Assembly: GCA_026416655.1 (NCBI GenBank)
Contig: JAOAES010000126.1
Coordinates: forward strand, 1 to 5,469
Length of the DNA: 5,469 bases
Direction: 5' to 3'
DNA from: Fimbriimonadales bacterium
GTDB lineage: Bacteria > Armatimonadota > Fimbriimonadia > Fimbriimonadales > GBS-DC
A program made the position numbers and the translations under genes. The notes below the pieces were generated by a model that saw only the letters and a program-made list of their open reading frames with translations, did not search any database and was not told where the DNA came from. Shown piece after piece: positions 5,049 through 5,469 of this stretch; position 1 is the first letter of the stretch; each line of letters opens with the position of its first letter.

Positions 5049-5469
5049 ATGTGGAAACGCATTTTGTGGACTGTGGCGACGACAGGCGCGCTGCTGACGC
5101 TGGCGAATGCGCAGAACATTCACCAAGAACAGGGCGACGCCGGCGACCTGCCCGAATCCGCTCAGGCGACTGGAACCAATACCACGACGCAACTCGACGC
5201 AATTCGCGGCGTGCTGGAAGCCGACGGCGTCGATATGTATGCGATTTACATTAGCGATCCAGCCAACTTCAGCGCGACGACGGTCAATAATCAGACAACT
5301 TTTGACACGCAGCTGTGGCTGTTCGACTCAGAGGGCAAGGGCGTGGTGTTCAACGACGACGAGGTGGGCAGCACCCTCAGCCGCTCGCGTATTAATAACT
5401 CAACGGGCTGCTTGAATGGACGCCCTGCGGGGATTTACTTTATCGCCGTCTCGCGCTACAATCGCGACG
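5049..5469 (+). CDS. secreted protein with PPC (pre-peptidase C-terminal)-like domain, N-terminal part (runs off the right edge)
   Basis: The frame stays open to the window edge (140 codons visible). Residues 1-21 form a classical Sec signal peptide: basic MWKR, hydrophobic core, and ANA before the expected cleavage at A21/Q22. After an acidic linker (GDAGDLPESAQ, 29-39), residues about 49-138 look like a PPC/DVUA0089-type beta-sandwich. The visible pattern is LDAIRGVLEADGVDMYAIYI (49-68), then FDTQLWLFDSEGKG (85-98), VFNDDE (100-105), and PAGIYFIAVSRYN (126-138). In this family such strands (D-x-D-x-Y-x-F, DT-x-L-x-L-[FY]-D, NDD) often chelate calcium and accompany secreted enzymes or surface proteins. 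No catalytic domain is visible, and the missing part could hold one or a C-terminal sorting signal. It has its own TATAAT and a strong Shine-Dalgarno, so it is probably expressed independently. Gene and secretion are near certain; the domain name is likely but from pattern only. Confidence 0.88.
   Translation, partial: MWKRILWTVATTGALLTLANAQNIHQEQGDAGDLPESAQATGTNTTTQLDAIRGVLEADGVDMYAIYISDPANFSATTVNNQTTFDTQLWLFDSEGKGVVFNDDEVGSTLSRSRINNSTGCLNGRPAGIYFIAVSRYNRD

Overview
The window is GC-rich bacterial chromosomal DNA with dense, mostly co-oriented genes and very short intergenic gaps. No RNA genes, insertion sequences, CRISPR arrays or phage genes are visible. Several things together fit a free-living thermophile-like or deep-branching lineage such as Armatimonadota (Fimbriimonadia-type): a Tat-exported Gfo/Idh/MocA oxidoreductase, a CPSF-type beta-CASP nuclease like those of Thermus, probable leaderless promoters, a tiny Arg-rich protein, and a secreted pre-peptidase-like protein. 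This taxonomic guess is inference; Deinococcota, Chloroflexota or Planctomycetota-like hosts are not excluded.

Layout. Positions 1-3409 hold four genes on the minus strand, read from right to left: glutamate formimidoyltransferase (2522-3409), an unrecognised multi-pass membrane protein (1484-2494), a Tat-signal Gfo/Idh/MocA dehydrogenase (136-1434), and the first 39 codons of a pterin-4a-carbinolamine dehydratase that runs off the left edge (1-119). Gaps of 27, 49 and 16 bases and no convincing terminator between them suggest one transcription unit. On the plus strand are a beta-CASP metallo-beta-lactamase-fold ribonuclease (3450-4835), a 45-residue Arg-rich protein (4861-4998), and the start of a secreted protein with a pre-peptidase C-terminal (PPC)-like domain that runs off the right edge (5049-5469). 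No gene-free stretch exceeds 50 bases.

The most informative non-coding element is the 40-base divergent intergenic region 3410-3449. It carries a consensus -10 box facing each way, each exactly 7 bases from the ATG of its gene. Both mRNAs are therefore predicted to be leaderless, and the two promoters overlap so closely that they probably compete. The last gene, 5049-5469, contrasts with this: it has its own TATAAT box followed by a strong Shine-Dalgarno sequence.

Functionally, the minus-strand set links folate-dependent one-carbon metabolism (formimidoyltransferase) with pterin recycling (carbinolamine dehydratase), with an exported oxidoreductase and a membrane protein between them. The plus-strand nuclease is probably an RNA-processing or decay housekeeping enzyme. 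Nothing in the window amounts to a clear new multi-gene system. The best leads are the mirrored leaderless promoter pair, the Arg/Trp-patterned micro-protein and the orphan membrane protein.
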